From NCBI GenBank assembly GCA_002305615.1, contig DBPU01000110.1, positions 1-40,036 on the forward strand: a stretch of DNA of 40,036 nucleotides, written 5' to 3'. Shown here one piece after another: positions 15,172-24,081 of the stretch (the first letter of the stretch is position 1; each line of letters opens with the position of its first letter). Both the position numbers and the translations under genes were made by a program. The DNA comes from Verrucomicrobia bacterium UBA1412 (GTDB taxonomy: Bacteria > Verrucomicrobiota > Verrucomicrobiia > Limisphaerales > UBA1412). Below the pieces are notes generated by a model. That model did not search any database. It had not been told where the DNA came from and worked only from the letters and a program-made list of their open reading frames with translations.

Positions 15172-17256
15172 CTAGATTTCCTGCAGCTTGAAGAATTTTC
15201 CGGATTTCTCGGCTTGGAATAGGATATCGAGTTCTTCCTCCTCGGCGGTGAAGGTTTCCCCTACTTGTTCCCAGTTGATGCAGTCATTCGAGCTCCAGAG
15301 CTGATATTTCACCCCCAGAGCCAGATGCGTCTTTACCTTCACTTCTGCATTTTGTTTGGATACGCCGATTCCCAGACTGCTGTTATTCCTCGGCTCACCG
15401 ATCAAGAGGGTAGTGCCATCCAAATAACCGGAACCAGGATTATCAATCACGATTTCGACGACTACTCCATTTTCAATAATGCAATGGGCCTCAAAACAGC
15501 TTCCTGTTCCACACCTGATTCTCACCTTGGGGGCCCGCGTATATCCCCAGCCGCCATCGGTAAGGGTCAGGCCAACAACTGCGCCATCCACAATTTGAAG
15601 CGTCGCCGTCGCACGGTAAGGTTGTTTCAGAGTGAGGGCGGCGTCCGCACTGAGTACCGTTCCGTCTTCATTAGAAACGAGGACCGAGTAGTTACCGGTA
15701 TCTTCAGCGGTTACACTTTCGATCGTATAACCCAACCCTGTGGCTCCTTCAATAACGGCCCCATCTTTATACCACTGATAGCTCATGGGGGCGGTTCCCC
15801 AAACGCCAACGCTGAAGGTGACCGAATCGCCCTCTATTACGGCTTGGCTCTGAGGCTGCACTGTAATCTCGGGAGCCGTTAGCCATTTTTCTGTGGGTCT
15901 CCTGTTCCAGGGATTTGTCCAACCGGTAGTGCCAGTTCTGTAATAAATGACCGCAGGATCGGTAAAAGAATTCCATGTGGCTGATGGCGCATTTCCTTCA
16001 AAATAAACGCCCGTCAGACTGCTGCATTCCCCGAATGCGTAATAACCAATAGAAGTGACGCTACTCGGGATGACGATGCTCGTCAGACCGTTGCATCCGT
16101 TGAATGCGTAGTCACCAAAAAAACGGACGCTGTTGCCTATGGTTACGCTTGTCAGACCGGTGCAGCCGTTGAATGCAGAATATCCAATGGAAGTGACGCT
16201 CTCCGGTACTGTATAAGCACCATTTTTAACATTGGGACATAGAATCAACGTTGTCTGATCTTTATTGAAAAGCACTCCATCCAGACTGCTGTAGTTGGGG
16301 TTGTTTTCTCCGACAACGATATCCATCAGACTGCTGCAGCCGGAGAATGCGTCTCGGCCAATAGCAGTAACACGATCAGGAATTGTGATGCCTGTCAGCT
16401 TGCTGCAATACCGAAATGCATCCCGGCCAATAGAATTGACACGGCTGCCTATCGTAACATTTGTCAGGCTGCTGCAATTCCGGAATGCCTCAATTCCAAT
16501 ATAAGTGACATTGTCAGGGATGATGATGTTTGTCAGGCTGCTACAGTCTCGGAATGCGTAACTTCCCAGATAGGTGACACCATTTGGAATTACAATGCCT
16601 GTCAGATTGGTGCAATTCGTGAATGCGTAATCACCAAGATAAGTGACACCCTCAGGGATTATAACGCTTGTCAGACTGCTACAGTCTGAGAATGACTTTT
16701 TGCCAATGGAAGCGACACTCTCCGGGATTACGATGTTTGTCATGCTGCTGCAGCCGAGGAATGTGTAGTCACCAATAGAAGTGACCCCGCCAGGGATTGC
16801 AATTTTTCTCAGACTGCTGCAGCCGGAGAATGCGTAATCAGCAATAGACGCGACACTCTCTGGGATTGTAATGCTTCTCAGATTCATGCAGCCGCCGAAT
16901 GCCTCACGTCCAATAGAAACGACACCGGCGGGGATGACGATGCCAGTCAGATCGAAGCATACTTCGAATGCGAATTCTGGAATAAGAGTTACTGAATAGG
17001 AAAACCCATTATTTGTGACCCGGGCGGGAATCACAAGATCTCCGGTGGGCATTCCTTCGGGAGGGTTTTTAACAGAAACTGTCCCCGTTTTAGAGGCTGG
17101 TTCTTCCGTTAGAACTGTGTATCTCAAACCATTTATTGTGAAGCTGTCACCGATTGCTGCCTGTACTTTTGGCAAAAACAGAAGAGATGCCAGGAGGATG
17201 AACAATGTGATGAAGCGCAGCACGACGCCCGAATAGGACAGATATTTTGTCTTCAT
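15172..17256 (-). CDS. Secreted BspA-like leucine-rich repeat protein with Ig-like domain
   Basis: Surface or secreted protein of 694 residues. I chose the ATG at 17256 because it begins MKTKYL, matching the two sister genes, and AAGGG lies just upstream; a longer frame opens 13 codons earlier. It has a signal peptide ending near KVQAAIG, then about 12 LRR_5/BspA repeats of 23 residues (pattern LTxIxIPxxVTxIGxxAFxxCSS), with a non-repeat insert LFNKDQTTL. The module GNAP...YYRTGTTGW follows, then an Ig-like domain (PQSQAVIEGDSVTF ... YQWYKDG ... DTGNYSVLVSN). The C-terminal domain ends in YQLWSSNDCINWEQ...GKFFKL, a style common in Verrucomicrobia secreted proteins. It is the only one of the three paralogs with the Ig and C-terminal domains. 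Likely role: binding of surfaces, glycans or proteins; unproven. Confidence 0.85.
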   Translation of the reverse strand: MKTKYLSYSGVVLRFITLFILLASLLFLPKVQAAIGDSFTINGLRYTVLTEEPASKTGTVSVKNPPEGMPTGDLVIPARVTNNGFSYSVTLIPEFAFEVCFDLTGIVIPAGVVSIGREAFGGCMNLRSITIPESVASIADYAFSGCSSLRKIAIPGGVTSIGDYTFLGCSSMTNIVIPESVASIGKKSFSDCSSLTSVIIPEGVTYLGDYAFTNCTNLTGIVIPNGVTYLGSYAFRDCSSLTNIIIPDNVTYIGIEAFRNCSSLTNVTIGSRVNSIGRDAFRYCSKLTGITIPDRVTAIGRDAFSGCSSLMDIVVGENNPNYSSLDGVLFNKDQTTLILCPNVKNGAYTVPESVTSIGYSAFNGCTGLTSVTIGNSVRFFGDYAFNGCNGLTSIVIPSSVTSIGYYAFGECSSLTGVYFEGNAPSATWNSFTDPAVIYYRTGTTGWTNPWNRRPTEKWLTAPEITVQPQSQAVIEGDSVTFSVGVWGTAPMSYQWYKDGAVIEGATGLGYTIESVTAEDTGNYSVLVSNEDGTVLSADAALTLKQPYRATATLQIVDGAVVGLTLTDGGWGYTRAPKVRIRCGTGSCFEAHCIIENGVVVEIVIDNPGSGYLDGTTLLIGEPRNNSSLGIGVSKQNAEVKVKTHLALGVKYQLWSSNDCINWEQVGETFTAEEEELDILFQAEKSGKFFKLQEI

Positions 17257-17306
17257 TTTTTCCCTTATGATTTTCTTTAAATTTTGAGAACACATTACCG
17301 CATTTC

Positions 17307-17334
17307 AGAATAGAATCATTCTCCCGTTTGTAAA
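17307..17334 (-). promoter_or_regulatory. Promoter of the LRR-Ig gene
   Basis: Minus-strand TTTACA (17329-17334), a 16-bp spacer and TATTCT (17307-17312). The same layout (TTTACA, 16 bp, TACTCT) and similar surrounding bases precede the third LRR gene, which supports both. Confidence 0.5.
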
Positions 17335-17391
17335 GTGAAAAAAGCTACTACCTAATGAGTACCATAAATTAACACGAATAAACACAAATGA

Positions 17392-19179
17392 TTATTCTAC
17401 CCATTCTTTTGCGGGTCTATCATCCCAGGGATTTTTCCATCCCGTTGTGCCGGGCTTGTAGTAGATAACAGATGGGTCGTAAAAGGCACTTCCTTTCGGT
17501 AATCTCGGCGCGTTCCCCCTGAAATAAACAGCCGTCAGCTTGCCGCAATTCCTGAATGCCTCTTTCCCAATGGAAGCAACACCCTTCCCCAGGGTCACGC
17601 TCTCCAGACCGTTGCATTCGGCGAAAGCTCCCTCACCTATTTTAGTCACACTGTCGGGAATTACTATGCTTGTCAGACTGCTGCATTTCCCGAATGCTTC
17701 CGAACCAATAGAAGTGATACTCTTCCCCAGGGTCACGTTTGCCAGACTACTACATTCAGAAAATGCCACTTCTCCAATAGACGTGACGCTATCGGGGATG
17801 ATGATGCTCGTCAAACTGCTGCACCCTTCGAACATCCAATCTCCCAAAGATTTGACGTTCTTGCTTAGGGTCACACTTTTCAGATTGCTGCAGTTCAAGA
17901 ATACACTGTCTCCCATAGAAGTGACACTGTCCGGGATGGTGATGCTTGTCAGCTTATAGCATGCGACAAATACTTGATCCCCAATGGAAGTGACACTGTC
18001 CGGAATGGTAATACTCGCCAGACTGCTGCATACAGAAAATGCCCCTGTGTCAATCGTAGTGACACTATCAGGAATTACTATGCTGGTTAAACCTACGCAT
18101 CTGGCGAATGCTCGTTTCCCAATCGCAGTGACACTGTCTGGTATTACGATGCCTGTCAGTCCTCTGCAGCCGGTGAATACCCCATCTCCAATAGAAGTGA
18201 CACTCTCGGGAATCGTATAGACACCTTTTTTACCACAGGGGAATTGAATCAGTGTTGTTTGGTCTTTATTAAAAAGCACCCCTTGCAGACAACTGAAATT
18301 GGGATTTTTTTCCCCGACTTTGATTTCTGTCAGACTGCTGCAGCCGGCGAATACCCCGGCTCCAATTGAAGCGACATTGTCGCCTATGGTTACACTTGTC
18401 AGACCACTGCAGCCGAAAAATGCCCAATCTCGCATGGAAGTGACGCTGTCCGGAAGGATGATGTTTGCCAGCTTGTCGCATCCGTAGAATGCCATTTCTC
18501 CAATAGACGTGACGCTGTTGCCTATGGTTACACTTGTCAAACTACTGCAGCCAAAGAACGCCCATTCTCCAATTTCAGTAAGACCATCAGGGAGTTCGAT
18601 GCTTGTCAGACTTGTGCACTCGGAAAATACATGATCTCCAATCGCAGTGACACCGTCAGGAATTATGATATTGGTCAGACTGCTGCAATCCTGGAATGCC
18701 TTTTTACCAATAGAAGTAACATTCTTACCTATTGTAACGCTTCTCAGATTGCTACATCCGTTGAATGCCATTTCTCCAATAGAGGTGACACTATCGGGGA
18801 TGATGATGCCTGTCAAACCCTCATAATCATAGAATGAGTTTTTAAATTGAACACGAGTCACTGAATAGGTGATCCCCTTGTTGGAGACGGAGGCCGGAAT
18901 TGCAATATCGCCGGATATGTTTCCGGAATCCGCCACAACAACAACCGTCCCTGTTTTGGAAGCCTGGTCTTCTGTCATAACCACGTATTTCAATTGATTT
19001 ATCGTGAATGAGCTGTTTATTGGGGCAGCATTCCTTTTTGGCGTACTCGGTGGTTTTATCGTGAATGCATCACTGACAGCAGCCTGTACTTTTGGCAAAA
19101 ATAGAAGCGATGCCGAGATGATGAATGACATGATGAAGCGCGACACGGCGCAGGAAGAGAACAATTTTTCTGTCTTCAT
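17392..19179 (-). CDS. Secreted BspA-like leucine-rich repeat protein
   Basis: A 595-residue paralog of the flanking LRR genes. Signal peptide (MKTEKLFSSCAVSRF..., cleavage near KVQAAVS), a short N-terminal domain with YSVTRVQF, about 17 BspA-type repeats of 23 residues with one longer unit containing LFNKDQTTLIQF, and the terminal module AVYFRGNAP...YYKPGTTGWKNPWDDRPAKEW. It stops there, without the Ig and C-terminal domains of its neighbour. Between the signal peptide and the domain start it carries a short internal duplication: FTIKPPSTPKRNAAPINSSFTI repeats the 'SDAFTI' beginning. The gene starts 57 bp after the third LRR gene and lacks the TTTACA-type promoter, so it is probably co-transcribed with it. 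Confidence 0.85.
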   Translation of the reverse strand: MKTEKLFSSCAVSRFIMSFIISASLLFLPKVQAAVSDAFTIKPPSTPKRNAAPINSSFTINQLKYVVMTEDQASKTGTVVVVADSGNISGDIAIPASVSNKGITYSVTRVQFKNSFYDYEGLTGIIIPDSVTSIGEMAFNGCSNLRSVTIGKNVTSIGKKAFQDCSSLTNIIIPDGVTAIGDHVFSECTSLTSIELPDGLTEIGEWAFFGCSSLTSVTIGNSVTSIGEMAFYGCDKLANIILPDSVTSMRDWAFFGCSGLTSVTIGDNVASIGAGVFAGCSSLTEIKVGEKNPNFSCLQGVLFNKDQTTLIQFPCGKKGVYTIPESVTSIGDGVFTGCRGLTGIVIPDSVTAIGKRAFARCVGLTSIVIPDSVTTIDTGAFSVCSSLASITIPDSVTSIGDQVFVACYKLTSITIPDSVTSMGDSVFLNCSNLKSVTLSKNVKSLGDWMFEGCSSLTSIIIPDSVTSIGEVAFSECSSLANVTLGKSITSIGSEAFGKCSSLTSIVIPDSVTKIGEGAFAECNGLESVTLGKGVASIGKEAFRNCGKLTAVYFRGNAPRLPKGSAFYDPSVIYYKPGTTGWKNPWDDRPAKEWVE

Positions 19180-19236
19180 TTTTTCCCTTATGATTTTCTA
19201 TAAATTTGAGTACACATTAATCTCAGGAGGTTTACT

Positions 19237-20571
19237 CTACCATTCTTTTGTCGGTCTACCGTCCAAGGGATTCTCCCATCCCGTAGTGCCGGGCTTGTAG
19301 TAGATAACAGATGGTTTAAAGAAGGCATTTCTTTTCGGTATTTTCGGCGCGTTCCCTTTGAAATAAACGGCCGTCAGTTTGCTGCAATCCTTGAATGCCT
19401 CTTTTTCAATAGAGGTGACACTAGCGGGGATTTCTATGTTTGCCAGATTGCCGCATTTATAGAATGCCCAATAACCAATAGTCGTAAGACCGTTGCCCAG
19501 TTTTGCGCTTGTCAGTGCGCCGCATCCTGCGAATACCCCGGCTCCCATGGAGGTGACGCTGTCCGGGATTTCGATCCTGGTCAGACTGCTGCATTCGGCA
19601 AATGCCGCAGCTCCCATATAGGTGACACTGTTTGGGATCATTATGTTTGATAGCTTGCTGCATTTGGCGAATACAGCGGCTCCCAGAGAAGTGACACTTT
19701 TACCTATTGTCACGCTTGCTAGACTTCTGCATCCTTCAAAAGCCTCACTTCCAATATAAGTGACACTTTTTGGAATTATGACGCTTGTCAGACTGCTGCA
19801 GTCAAAGAATGAATGTTCAGCAATATGAGTCACGCTGTTTCCTATTATTACTCTCTTCAGATTATTGCACGAAGAGAATGTGGAATCATCAATGACAGTG
19901 ACTCTATTGCCTATTGTTACATTCGTCAGATTGTTGCAATCATAGAATGCGGCACGACCAAGAGAAGTGACACTGTCAGGAATTACTATGCCTGTCAGGC
20001 CGGAAAAAGCAAATGTGTCACAACTAATTACAGTGACGCCGCTGCCTATTGTAACATCTGTAAGCTTAATGCATTTCCCGAACGCCCCATGTCCAATAGA
20101 AGTGACGCTGTTGGGAATTTTTATGCTTGTTAAACTCCTGCACCCGTAGAATGTGTCATTACCAATAGAAGTAACACTTTTAGGAATTATGACGCTTGTC
20201 AGACCGATGCATCCCCAGAATGCCTGATTTTCAATAGAAGTGACACTTTCTGGGATGGTTACATTTGTCAGACTGCTGCAATTTTGGAGTGCGTAATGCG
20301 GAATAAGAGTTACCGAATAGGTAATCCTCCCATTAGTGACAAATGCAGGAATCACAATGTCACCGGATATTTCCGTGGATTCGGCCTGAACAGAGACCGT
20401 CCCCGTTTGGGAGGAGGGGGCTTCCGTTAGAACCGTGTATTTCAACTGATCTATCGTGAATGTATCGCCTATTACGGCGTGTGCCTTCGGCAAAACCAGA
20501 AACGATGTGAGGATGAATGCCATGACGAAGCGTGACACGACGCAGGAGGAGGACAATTTCTCTGTCTTCAT
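19237..20571 (-). CDS. Secreted BspA-like leucine-rich repeat protein (first gene of the LRR cluster)
   Basis: A 444-residue paralog. The signal peptide is MKTEKLSSSCVVSRF... ending near KAHAVIG, and the N-terminal domain has FTIDQLKYTVLTEAPSSQTGTVSVQ as in the other two. It has about 13 repeats of 23 residues; the fourth is degenerate, losing the CSS end (CDTFAFSGLTG). It ends in AVYFKGNAP...YYKPGTTGWENPLDGRPTKEW. The ATG at 20571 is preceded by ATAAGGGAAAAA, the ribosome-binding site shared by all three genes. Extracellular binding role inferred from the family; no ligand can be deduced. Confidence 0.85.
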   Translation of the reverse strand: MKTEKLSSSCVVSRFVMAFILTSFLVLPKAHAVIGDTFTIDQLKYTVLTEAPSSQTGTVSVQAESTEISGDIVIPAFVTNGRITYSVTLIPHYALQNCSSLTNVTIPESVTSIENQAFWGCIGLTSVIIPKSVTSIGNDTFYGCRSLTSIKIPNSVTSIGHGAFGKCIKLTDVTIGSGVTVISCDTFAFSGLTGIVIPDSVTSLGRAAFYDCNNLTNVTIGNRVTVIDDSTFSSCNNLKRVIIGNSVTHIAEHSFFDCSSLTSVIIPKSVTYIGSEAFEGCRSLASVTIGKSVTSLGAAVFAKCSKLSNIMIPNSVTYMGAAAFAECSSLTRIEIPDSVTSMGAGVFAGCGALTSAKLGNGLTTIGYWAFYKCGNLANIEIPASVTSIEKEAFKDCSKLTAVYFKGNAPKIPKRNAFFKPSVIYYKPGTTGWENPLDGRPTKEW

Positions 20572-20621
20572 TTTTTCCCTTATGATTTTCTATAAATTTG
20601 AGTACACATTAGCCACCACTC

Positions 20622-20649
20622 AGAGTAAATACATTATTTCGATTGTAAA
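20622..20649 (-). promoter_or_regulatory. Promoter of the LRR pair (third and second LRR genes)
   Basis: Minus-strand TTTACA (20644-20649), a 16-bp spacer and TACTCT (20622-20627), about 50 bp upstream of the ATG at 20571. Conserved with the promoter region at 17307-17334. Confidence 0.5.
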
Positions 20650-20688
20650 GGGAAAATTTATACTACCCAATCAGAACCACGAATCGAC

Positions 20689-20904
20689 AAAATAACACGA
20701 ATCAGGCACGGGTAAAAGAACCATTGATCAGAACCACGGATGAACACAGATGGACACGGATGTTTTGTGTTGGATGTTCAAGGCGCCGCACGGAATAGGA
20801 CTCGCGAAACTCGAGATCAAAGCTGCCAAACAATTCACCGAATCACCCGCATCGTTGTAGAAAGCACTTCAAGAATCCGTGTTTATTCGTGTCTATCCGT
20901 GGTT
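20689..20904. repeat. Inverted-repeat element, right copy (MITE-like hairpin unit)
   Basis: About 216 bp in the 353-bp gap between the LRR cluster and the large glycosidase-like gene. Its left flank and arm (20705-20761) match 14890-14946 directly, while its inner core (for example ATCGTTGTAGAAAGCACTTCA near 20850-20870) matches the left copy's core in reverse complement. Arms 20733-20761 and 20875-20904 form imperfect inverted repeats. Confidence 0.7.
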
Positions 20905-20924
20905 CACGGCACCCCGAAGGAAGT

Positions 20925-23900
20925 CTATTTCTTCGGAGCGGGCTCGATGCCGAAGAGGAGCTCATTGGCCCAGTGAATCGAGCCGGCATCGTGGAAGGTG
21001 AAAGGGTTTTCTCGGGAGGCGCTGCGTCCCTGGGGCAATTCCCAGGCACGCTCACCGGCATTGACCCGATAGGAGAACTTGATCGGCTTGCCCTTCAACA
21101 CTCTATCCCGTACCTCCGGAATCCGGCTCCAGGGGATCGCGCACTCGCAAAAACCGCCCCGGATAACGAGCCGGGCGTCATCGGCGAGCGGACCGCCATC
21201 GCGCGGCGAAACCGGCTGGCGCGGATAGAAATGTTTACGGGGAGCCTCCGGGCGGCTCAGGCAGAAGATTTCCGTTCCCCCGTCCCGGCAGAGGTTGAGG
21301 GCGAACTCGTAATCGCTGTCGGGGTAAGCGCCGGCCAGGGGCACCGCTTCGGGCGCATAAGCTCTCAGGCCCTTCTTCTCCGGCGGAAGGACGTTGAAGG
21401 CGATCTGTACATTGTAGTTGCCGTTGCCCGAAGGCAAATCCGGGGCCATGCGGTAGGAGAAGCGCCGCACTCCTGCAGGCCAGGAGAGCTCCGCTGAGCC
21501 ATCCTTCACCGTTTGCGGGTAGAAGTAGCTCTCCTCATCGCGTGTAGAAAAACGGGGCATCGGCCGAAAGCCGGGAGTCCGGGCCGCAAAATAGAAATAG
21601 GCATCATCCCAAGCCACCCAGCCGCTCACCGTGTCGCGCTCGGTCGCCAGAGGCCAATCCTTAAAAGGCTCATAAGGCGCGGCCGGATCGGGCGGAGCCA
21701 GAGGCGTAAAGGTCGAAACCGGCAGAATCTCTTTCCAATCCTCGGGGTTTCCATCCAGCTCGGGCGTATGCCGCGCCAGCCACTGGACGTGGAGGGTCTC
21801 GGCGTGCTGGATATTCCCCTCGGGACTGCTCCAGGCGATAATCAGGGGGTAGTTATTGCCGTCGCGCTCCTGAGAAAGATGCGGCACAATCCGCATCTCG
21901 ACCACCCGGGATTCATGTGGGCGCAGTTTGAGCTCAAAGGTTTCCTTCTCGAAAACAATCCCCGGGACCAACGCCTGGAGGCTCCCCTTCACGGTTTGAT
22001 TCAGGACGTTGGAGACGCGGATTTTCAGGGTAGTTTTGGGCCTCAATACCGGAGCGGTGAAGTCATAGACGATAATTTCCACCGGGTCGACGTTGCGGAT
22101 TTGCGCCTCTTTGATCGCTTTGAGCAACCGTTTGAAGGAGCCGCTGCGGCCGGTCGTCCTCAGAAAGTAGCCGCTGCCGTTGAGCGGAAGGGTAATCCGG
22201 GACGCCACGCTCTGGAGCGGGTTGCCGTAGAAATCATAAACACGGAATTCATCCCGTGGATTCTCGATGGAAAAGCTGGCACCGGGATTGATCTTCACCG
22301 AGCGGAAGGGGGTCCGGTCCGGAGGAAGACTCTCTTTCAAATCTCCGACCACGACGACGGTTCCATCCCCGGGATGGATTTTACCCGTGGGCACCCCGTC
22401 TCGATAGACTTGCGAGCCTTCAAAGACGAAGACCCAGGGCAACCCGTTTTTGAAGAGAATTTCCCGGAATGAGCGTCCGCCGATCCATTTCTGAGCCGCG
22501 GCCACTGCGGCTGCCGGTGCCCATACCTGCGCCACGCCCCCGGCCGTTTTTTCCACATCTGACGAAGCTGCCAGAGGGGTCTCGGGCGATTTTTCCGGAG
22601 TCAGGAGGGAGCTCGCATGGAGTCCGGCGCCTGTCCGCACAAAGCCGCCGGCTCTCCGAACGGCCCAGAGCGCCGCGATCTCTTCTTCACTCCGGAGCCG
22701 CGCGCCGCCCGAATTCCAGAAGCGCACCGGACCCCGGGGGCTTTTGCGTCCGCTCAGGAGAGGATTCTGCGCCAGCTCAGCGGCCAGGGGCCGATCCGTA
22801 GCGTTGATAAAATCCAGATCGCTCAGAAACTCGGTCCCACTCTCGGACAAAAGGCTTTCACCCACCAGAGCCGAGCTGCCCGAGGCACCCACGAGGGTTT
22901 TGACCCCGGCACTCTGACGGGCCTCCAGGACGGCCCGGCTCATCGCGCGGTATGCCTCCTGAAATCTGGGAATATCGCTCCTCCATCCTGCAAAATTCTC
23001 GCTCGCCGTGGGTCCGGCCTGCCCGAGCTCCAGCGCCTGAATGGAACCCAACGGCCAGCCGTAGCGGCTCAGGAGCTCCAGCCAATAGCGGCTCCAGGTT
23101 TCATCAAAAGAACTCATCCAGGAGTTATCCCGCGGTCCCTGCGCGAGCAGTACATCTTCGGGGCTCAGCCAGGGACGCTCCCGACCCAAGGGCAGTGCTG
23201 AGGACGGCAGGCTTCCGCCGCCCACGTTCAGAAGCAGGCTCACATCGTTCTCAGAGGCCCATTGCGCATAGGCTTCCCGGAAAAGACCGTAGCCCGTCTC
23301 CAGCCGGGCACCCTTGATCCCAAGCTTGCGGAGAGCATTGAAAAGGACCGGGGAGAGCTCCAGACTTGAATCCAGATCCACCGAGAAACCGGGCTCGAAG
23401 ACTGGACCCGGATCCGCCTCAAGAACACGCGCCACCGATGCGCCAAAGGCCCGGCCTCTCCCCTCCAACTCCAGGACCAGAAGGTAGCCTCCAAAGAGCT
23501 CGCCGATCTCGGGGGTAAAAGTCACGAATGCGCCTTCGACTGGAATCTGCGCCTCTATTTGAGTCGTGCCCAGCTTCTCAATGAGGTAAATCACCGGCTG
23601 ATCGGGCGATTCCGGGCGCATACGGGTTCCGTAGCGGTTGACCTCGAGCTTAACGGCCCCGCGATAAGGTGTTTCGGGCTTAATAAAAAACGTGAAGGCG
23701 GCCTCTTCTCCGGGGCCGAGGATATTGGCGCCGGCAGAGCAGGCACTTTGCGCAACGCTCCAGCCCACTGCATTCAAACCGAAAGCCGGCTCAAAATTCG
23801 CCATCTTCCGGCCAGCAAACTCCGGAGCCGGGCTGAAACTCTGCGCCGTGAGATTCACCCCAAACCAGAACAGGAGAAGAAGAGCCAACAGCCCGATACT

Positions 23901-23945
23901 CCCCGCTTTGCAGAAAAATCTCTCTCCCCTTTTTATGTCGCTCAT
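20925..23945 (-). CDS. Large secreted glycosidase-like protein with C-terminal CBM9/DOMON-like domain
   Basis: A 1,006-residue exported protein, probably active on plant or algal polysaccharide. I chose the ATG at 23945, which gives MSDIKRGERFF then a hydrophobic signal segment (GSIGLLALLLLFWFG); the frame is open a further 90 codons upstream, but that stretch overlaps the divergent regulatory region and looks non-coding. The middle (about residues 200-560) resembles a TIM-barrel glycosidase of clan A type, with the segment ALELGQAGP where clan A enzymes have their acid/base motif; no second catalytic Glu is certain. The C-terminal about 250 residues (ELDGNPEDW ... GWVAWDDAYFYFAARTPG) have the CBM9/DOMON-like sugar-binding pattern. 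It may lack catalytic activity. It is divergent from the GH43 gene. Confidence 0.6.
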   Translation of the reverse strand: MSDIKRGERFFCKAGSIGLLALLLLFWFGVNLTAQSFSPAPEFAGRKMANFEPAFGLNAVGWSVAQSACSAGANILGPGEEAAFTFFIKPETPYRGAVKLEVNRYGTRMRPESPDQPVIYLIEKLGTTQIEAQIPVEGAFVTFTPEIGELFGGYLLVLELEGRGRAFGASVARVLEADPGPVFEPGFSVDLDSSLELSPVLFNALRKLGIKGARLETGYGLFREAYAQWASENDVSLLLNVGGGSLPSSALPLGRERPWLSPEDVLLAQGPRDNSWMSSFDETWSRYWLELLSRYGWPLGSIQALELGQAGPTASENFAGWRSDIPRFQEAYRAMSRAVLEARQSAGVKTLVGASGSSALVGESLLSESGTEFLSDLDFINATDRPLAAELAQNPLLSGRKSPRGPVRFWNSGGARLRSEEEIAALWAVRRAGGFVRTGAGLHASSLLTPEKSPETPLAASSDVEKTAGGVAQVWAPAAAVAAAQKWIGGRSFREILFKNGLPWVFVFEGSQVYRDGVPTGKIHPGDGTVVVVGDLKESLPPDRTPFRSVKINPGASFSIENPRDEFRVYDFYGNPLQSVASRITLPLNGSGYFLRTTGRSGSFKRLLKAIKEAQIRNVDPVEIIVYDFTAPVLRPKTTLKIRVSNVLNQTVKGSLQALVPGIVFEKETFELKLRPHESRVVEMRIVPHLSQERDGNNYPLIIAWSSPEGNIQHAETLHVQWLARHTPELDGNPEDWKEILPVSTFTPLAPPDPAAPYEPFKDWPLATERDTVSGWVAWDDAYFYFAARTPGFRPMPRFSTRDEESYFYPQTVKDGSAELSWPAGVRRFSYRMAPDLPSGNGNYNVQIAFNVLPPEKKGLRAYAPEAVPLAGAYPDSDYEFALNLCRDGGTEIFCLSRPEAPRKHFYPRQPVSPRDGGPLADDARLVIRGGFCECAIPWSRIPEVRDRVLKGKPIKFSYRVNAGERAWELPQGRSASRENPFTFHDAGSIHWANELLFGIEPAPKK

Positions 23946-23979
23946 ATTCAACTTTATTCCCCCGGAGGCAGCTATTGAC

Positions 23980-24005
23980 CTCACCCTTTTCGGCCAAAGG
24001 GTGAG
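23980..24005. promoter_or_regulatory. Inverted repeat in the divergent glycosidase intergenic region
   Basis: Perfect 10-bp arms CTCACCCTTT (23980-23989) and AAAGGGTGAG (23996-24005) with a 6-bp loop lie between the divergent starts at 23945 and 24082. Either an operator for both genes or a 5' hairpin; there is no T-run to support a terminator. Confidence 0.5.
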
Positions 24006-24081
24006 CCAAAACGCTTTTTTTGTCAAAGGTTCATCAAAGTTTTCTCTTGGAATAGGAGCTGCCAAACTTGATAATAAGGCC

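Noticed and set aside
15172..20571. Regularly spaced ~69-bp repeats that resemble an array such as CRISPR
   Set aside because: They are 23-codon leucine-rich repeats in open reading frames with signal peptides; there are no constant repeats with unique spacers and no cas genes.
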